From positions 11,218,030 to 11,282,029 of the forward strand of contig CM014737.1 of the NCBI GenBank assembly GCA_004329165.1: a DNA stretch of 64,000 nt, given 5' to 3'. The notes under the pieces are model-generated. The model did no database searches, was not told where the DNA came from, and saw only the letters and a list, made by a program, of their open reading frames with translations. The DNA comes from Spatholobus suberectus. Its lineage: Eukaryota > Streptophyta > Magnoliopsida > Fabales > Fabaceae. The number at the start of each line of letters is the position of its first letter. Position 1 is the stretch's first letter. The translations under genes were made by a program, and so were the position numbers. Positions 58,670 through 64,000 of this stretch are shown here, piece after piece.

Positions 58670-59103
58670 AATGTCTAACGTGGGAGAGCTTCAGCTAACA
58701 AACTCAGAATCTTGTAATGTCCCCTTCTTAGCAAGATGGTATGTAAAAAAATTTCCTTCTCTTAGTGTGACAAAGAAGAACCACTTGATCCAATTTTAGA
58801 AAGTCTTGATTTTTCTTAACAAGCACTGGATACTTTTGAAAAGGGTTTTGACTATTGATAAAGGAGATTGCATAAGTAGAATCTAAATTAACAATAATCC
58901 TCCTAAATCCCAAATTCTATACTGATTGCAACTCTTGATAATAGTCAAAAGCTCTGTGCAAGAGATGTCAAACTGCCCAATGAATCTAGCAAAACCCAAT
59001 ATCCATTAACCACTAGTATCACGAATAATACTACTAATTCCAGCTCCTAATGGATTCCCTATCATACTCCCATCAACATTAAGAGCTACAAAATCAAGTA
59101 TTC
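58670..59103 (-). pseudogene. RNase H-like domain of a plant LINE or related gene, decayed
   Basis: Reading the minus strand, ILDFVALNVDGSMIGNP then GAGISSIIRDTSG, WILGFARFIGQF, SCTELLTI, and (in the open piece 58728-58913) MGFRRIIVNLDSTYAISFI and LAKKG follow the plant 'ribonuclease H protein' domain. The NVDGS, TELL and NLDS acidic positions are kept. A stop after RDTSG and at least two frameshifts break it. This domain ends many plant non-LTR retrotransposons; the reverse transcriptase is not present here. Confidence 0.7.
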
Positions 59104-59477
59104 TAATCTTTGCTAAGGAATTAGTTTATTATTAGATAATTAAATTAAAAAGTTTAATTTAATCAAATAAAAAAAATTTAGTAGGTGGAATATTATTATA
59201 TTCTTTGTACTACTAAGAATATAAATAATACAAAAATTAAGCATTTTTATTTAAAATAGAATTTTGGGAACAAATTTGGCTGAGTCAAATATTTTAAAAT
59301 GTGGCATATAATGGCTTTGTATGACTAAGTAAAAATATTTTAAATGCCTAAGGGGTAAGCGATGTTAGAAAGAGGTGTTGAGAGGTTCGCAATTTAAAAA
59401 GAAAGGATATGCCCTATACCTTACAGGATATAAATCCTCTCCAACAGCACCCTCGCTAATCACTAGCTTCCCTCCAT

Positions 59478-59509
<32 letters not shown>

Positions 59510-59810
59510 GTCTCCTTCATTCTACTTTCTCTTAGTCACTTATTTATGCTTTCTTCATTTTTTTAATTGAATACTTTTGTCCTTTTGCGCTATACATCCA
59601 ATTTGTGCATTCAAAGCTTGCCACAACACATAATAAACACAAGTCTAAAACTGCCTTTTTTTCTCTCTTTTTATCTAACACAAAATAAATTCTTGAAAAA
59701 TTTTAGTGCAACAAGTTAATTAATTTTTCTAATTCCACTAGCCAAACGTTGAGAGCAAAAGTTAATTTTGGTGTGGATATACGCATAAACTGTTCATATA
59801 TTTGTAGGGA
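59104..59810. other. Intergenic DNA with CT microsatellite
   Basis: No gene. Positions 59478-59510 are a CT dinucleotide repeat with a pyrimidine-rich neighbourhood. Confidence 0.6.
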
Positions 59811-60540
59811 ACTAGTTTTTGCATTCGTGCAATCTACGGTGTTTTTAAATGCACAAATTCTAAATTTGAAATTGAAAAGACAAAAATGAGTTCACTATCA
59901 TTGTATGATAAATAAATACATCATCCTATATTTTAGAAGATATATTTGTAAATTATATTTTTAGTTGATATGCAGCAAGTATTATCGTCATCACATATCA
60001 AAATTTGTAATCCTTGTTGAGATTTAACTCTAGAAACTGCAACATATAATTGTCCATATGTAAAAACTGGTCTTGGCAAGTAGACACCTATATGCAATCA
60101 TGTTTGATCTTGACTTTTGTTAATTGTCATAGCAAATGATAAACATAATGGGAATTGTCGACACTAGAACTTCATAAGAGTTAAATGATCAAATTCATCT
60201 GAAAAATGTAAGTTTTTTTTCCGACATGGGTGTCAGTCACCTCCCTTACACCAAAAAAATTATCACTTAACTCCTTAACAATTAATCTTGTGACATTACA
60301 TAAACTATATGAAACATCAAGATTTCTCATTAATATCATATGAACACCTTTCTTTTAACTAATTTGTGATCAGGAATGTCAAAGCAGCTAACATTATTCA
60401 AAAACTCAATTGTTAGCTAATCAACATCAATGTCAATTTCTGCATCAACTTTCCACATTGTGTCACAACTAAGATACAATTTCTATTTGCCTAATTATTT
60501 GCTACATATTAAAAATCTTACATATTAGATTTGAATTCAT
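59811..60540 (-). mobile_element. 3' part of an autonomous-type Helitron
   Basis: The 3' terminus on the minus strand reads TGCACGAATGCAAAAACTAGT, ending CTAG beside T, with a hairpin TTGCA/TGCAA (59819-59832). It is followed (upstream on the minus strand) by helicase remnants. The 5' end was not located, so the right limit given is only the end of recognisable coding matter. Confidence 0.6.
59960..60540 (-). pseudogene. Helitron PIF1-like helicase C-terminal remnant
   Basis: The minus strand encodes RQFPLCLSFAMTINKSQDQT, then LHIGVYLPRPVFTYGQLYVA and VSRVKSQQGLQI, the last conserved blocks of Helitron helicases. A stop lies after DQT and an extra base just before the ICDDD tail breaks the frame. 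Upstream pieces match the same domain in poor frame. It sits close to the Helitron 3' end as in intact elements. Confidence 0.8.
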
Positions 60541-60948
60541 ATCCATGATATGTGCTGTAAGAAATTCTTAAAAATAAATCAATATGTATTAGATCCCAAA
60601 TATGTGCAAAAACATGATAATATAAAAGCACAGATATTTGAAATTGAGGAACAAATGTTATAGAAAAACATTAATCTTTATGTGATGTACATATTTACTC
60701 ACTGTAACTATTAATATATCTTCATGTAAATTTTTTAATTTTGTGTGATATATATTTGCTTCCTGTGATTTCGATAATAATAAGTTTTTATGTATAATTT
60801 TTATCTTTGTGTGATATAAATATTACCTATATGTTTATTTAGATATTAATATACTTTACATAAAATCTTTGATTCTACATAATATTTATTCTTACCACTT
60901 TAATTTATGTATTAATATACTTTTATGCAGACTTTTGTTTCATTGTAA

Positions 60949-60995
<47 letters not shown>

Positions 60996-61472
60996 TTATA
61001 ATTTTGATATTTAATTTGCTTATAACATTAAGTATACATTTTCATGATATGATGAATGTTATATTATAATATTAATAAGCTTTCATGAATAGTTTATACT
61101 ATCATATGATTTATATACCCATTCTTGTGATTTAAAAATGATATATTTTTATGTATGAATTTTCATCTCCATGTGATATATTTATTCATGAGAATGAAAA
61201 TATTTTAATTTTTTTTTAACATTATAGAATAAGTATACACGTGAATTAGTTATTAATTATTATAGACATGTTAAATCTCATCTAACACTACAACTTTCTA
61301 TTTGTTGAGACTTATATGATATCTATCACCAACCAAATATAAAATATCTTTTATCATTTATATTTTCATAATATAAAACCCAAATATGAAAGACCATTCA
61401 TCATTTATTGTCTCATATAAATAGATGATAGCTCCTTTTAGCAAGACATGTTTTTGTTCCTCTAATACATTA
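60541..61472. other. AT-rich DNA with TA microsatellite
   Basis: No gene seen. The TA repeat runs from 60952 to 60993. May be upstream Helitron DNA. Confidence 0.5.
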
Positions 61473-61745
61473 CACCCTCCGTTCCATTTTGATTGATGTT
61501 TTAGCATTCAAAAAAATTCCATATTGATTGATGTTCTCAGTTTTCAATAAAATATTAACACTTTTTTTTTTCAAATTTGCCCTAAATAATACGTGAACTT
61601 AATATTTTTGAGAGTTGTGTCTGTCAATTTTTGAAAGGGAGAACAAGAATATTTTAGTAAAATTGTTTTACTAAGTAATTTATTTATTGTCTTTCTTAAT
61701 CTGTATGAAAAAATTTAAACATCAACCAATATGGAATGGAGGGAG
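61473..61745. mobile_element. Stowaway (Tc1/mariner) MITE
   Basis: The left end CACCCTCCGTTCC and the reversed right end CTCCCTCCATTCC are the Stowaway terminal signature. TA flanks both sides (61471-61472, 61746-61747). The length of 273 bp is normal for the family. Confidence 0.85.
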
Positions 61746-61879
61746 TAATATAGATTATCCTGCTTGTGCGATTAATATAATTTACTTTTGTATCCTATCA
61801 TTTTACATTTTTTTTTTCGTTTTGTGAAGTGTTTAATCAAATTAGATTTTCATAAAATATTAACAAATTTAAAAAAAAA

Positions 61880-62375
61880 ATGCAAACTATAGTAATTTGA
61901 ATTTGATTGGCATAAATCAACACTTGTTCATTAAATTAGAATTCATTATTATACAAATTAATTTTATCATATTCTTAAAAGGCAAACATGTCATTCTTAA
62001 GCTTCTTAAAATTTTATTTCTAACATTTTATAAAAAATAAAAATATTCAAAGTAGTATATGAGATATCTAATTTATATTTTATATAAATTATTTATATAA
62101 AAGATCAAAAAATTAAAAGATGCAAACTATAGTAATTTAATTTTTTTGGTAGAATAGTAATTTAAATTTAATTGGCTTAAATCAACACTTGTATATTAAA
62201 TTAGAATTCATTATTATACAAATTAATTTTATCATATTCATAAAAAGCATCCATATGATTCTTAAGTTTCTTAAATTTTTATTTCTAACATTTTATAAAA
62301 ATAAAAAATATTCATAATAGTTGCATGAGATATATAATTTATATTTTAAATAAATCATTTATATAATATTATAAA
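61880..62375 (+). repeat. 240-bp tandem duplication
   Basis: Units start 'tgcaaactatagtaattt' at 61881 and 62121 and share 'aaatcaacacttgt', 'tagaattcattattatacaa' and 'ttctaacattttataaaa' in order. They differ by small indels. Confidence 0.8.
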
Positions 62376-63170
62376 ATTAATTAAATTAAATCCATTGTTT
62401 TTTGTTTCATTAAAAACTTATTCATGCATACAAACATCTTCAATAGTCATTACGTTGTTGATCTAATAATTCACGGTATATTGCACCTTTTCTTTTAGAT
62501 CTGTTAATATATTAAAAAAAATTGTGTAAATTTTTATTAAAAATGATGAAAAAAAAAGAGTAAAAATTATTTTATTCCTTCTCATGCTGTATAATAATAA
62601 TAATAATATAAATAGTAAGTAACCTTTCATTGTCACAAACTCAATAAAATAATAAAAGTCAATATAACAGGTCCGTATGAAGAGCAATAAAAAATAATAA
62701 AATATTAAAGTAGAAGAGAATAGTGGTCAAAATTTTAATTGGTTATATATATATAGATTTTGATGATAGCTTTAAGAAGTACACCAAGTATTTATATATG
62801 TTTATTTTATTGTAACACAAATAGATCCATTTAATTATATATGATGTGCTGCGATTCATCTGAACAACGTGTGCGCCTATACATTGATGTTAACAATAAA
62901 AATGAAAGTAAAAACTCCACTCTTTAGAAACCTCAAAATAACCAATCATTAATGCTCTTATGAAAACAACGGAGGATGATACTTTGGTGCTTTACTTAGA
63001 TAATTAGTCTCAATGAATGTAAATGAGGAAGTTATATTTGTGAAATATTTAAGTTTCATGTATTAAATATTCATTTTATTATTTTAATAAATAAACAAAC
63101 TCAATTTTGACTTTAAATTGAATTATGAAAATGAGATAAGTTCAAATTTTATAAGTTTGACATTAAAAAG

Positions 63171-63226
<56 letters not shown>

Positions 63227-64000
63227 ATAATGATTAAATTGTTAATTTTATATAAGAAAAAAATATATTTAATAAACTATAATTTTATCTTAAAATTGTC
63301 ATTACATTAATTTAGATTCAAATATTCATTTATTATCTTCCTCTTCTTACTTTTATTTCAACCTATAACATGAAACTTGATTAAATATATAAAAACACTT
63401 TAAGAATATATTTGATAAATAAAAAATAATCAAGCTATAAATGAACTAAATCCCCCTTGAGCATCATATATATATTTTTTACATGTCAAGCTTAAACTTT
63501 AAGTATTTAGCTTGGTTCAATTTATTTGCAACCCCTATTAGTTTTTTAATATGCTAGGTTTTGTGAAAAATAATTGCTAAAGTTAACTCTTAGATCCTTA
63601 TCCTCAAGGGAGGTTGGATCAAGGTGTCATCGTTAGAACTTGAATCAAAAGCGATTGAAGGTTGAGGAAACCTCCTCTCATAAAACCCATAAAGTTTAAT
63701 ATGTCCTATCGAGATACTGACCTGCCGTGACTAGGATGTAGGCCGATGATCATACCACTAATTTGTTGCTAGAAAAAGTTCCCTATGACAAGGTCAAGAA
63801 CACACCTTAAGGGTATGACCCAAATTGGCGTTTAGTCTACACTCAAAGTAGACCTTAGAAGAGAATCATTACCAATGCCTCATTTCCTTGGTCACATATT
63901 CTCCATTACCGAAGAAAGAGGGTCATCACCTACAACTACCCTATCGAAAAATGGTTCAAAGGTTAACTCTTTGCTCATGACTCAATAACAATCAAAGTGT
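62376..64000. other. AT-rich DNA; less AT-rich unidentified tail
   Basis: Positions 63173-63229 are a TA repeat followed by six GTAT units. From about 63590 the composition changes to balanced, with codon-like texture but many stops in all frames I tried; it may be the edge of another retroelement. No gene is recognised. Confidence 0.5.

Overview
This is plant nuclear DNA, most likely from a phaseoloid legume (Glycine or a close relative). It is AT-rich, has intronless S-domain receptor kinases and a spliced amidase with plant-type introns, and is filled with plant transposons (Ty3/gypsy, Helitron, hAT, Mutator-like, PIF/Harbinger and Stowaway elements). The species call is an inference from the style of the repeats and protein similarity known to me; nothing was searched.

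Layout. 1-9.5 kb: repeat-rich DNA with LTR fragments starting TGTAAC, a small Helitron and a PIF-like element. 9.8-13.9 kb, minus strand: eight recognisable exons of an amidase-signature gene (AMI1/OEP64-like) carrying two frameshifts, so a pseudogene. 14.3-21.1 kb: a 3.3-kb segment present twice in direct orientation around a 100-N assembly gap; each copy carries the same two nested DNA elements. 21.2-25.9 kb: a long non-coding LTR-type repeat with an internal degenerate tandem array. 26-29.7 kb, plus strand: a decayed Athila-like Ty3/gypsy remnant with the integrase C-terminus, an unusual field of GGGCTTAGCGC-like motifs and a 'putative plant transposon protein' reading frame.

31-45.6 kb is the main gene region. 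Two paralogous, intronless G-type lectin S-receptor-like kinases lie tail to tail. The minus-strand copy (39165-41684) has intact kinase motifs. The plus-strand copy (34061-36481) is a full-length open frame, but its catalytic HxD aspartate is Asn and DFG is DFN, so it is a predicted pseudokinase. A third, 3'-end-only fragment with its duplicated downstream DNA lies at 42280-43210. Small DNA transposons with readable target-site duplications sit between and around them.

46.1-58.1 kb is one nearly complete but decayed Ty3/gypsy element on the minus strand, with both LTRs. Its 3' LTR is interrupted by a 2.9-kb LTR-like insertion, and an extra ORF with its own TATA-like box runs antisense between integrase and the 3' LTR. 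58.6-64 kb holds an RNase H-like LINE remnant, a Helitron end with helicase remains, a Stowaway MITE, a 240-bp tandem duplication and otherwise AT-rich DNA.

Only the two receptor kinases are credible protein-coding host genes. Everything else coding is decayed or of transposon origin.
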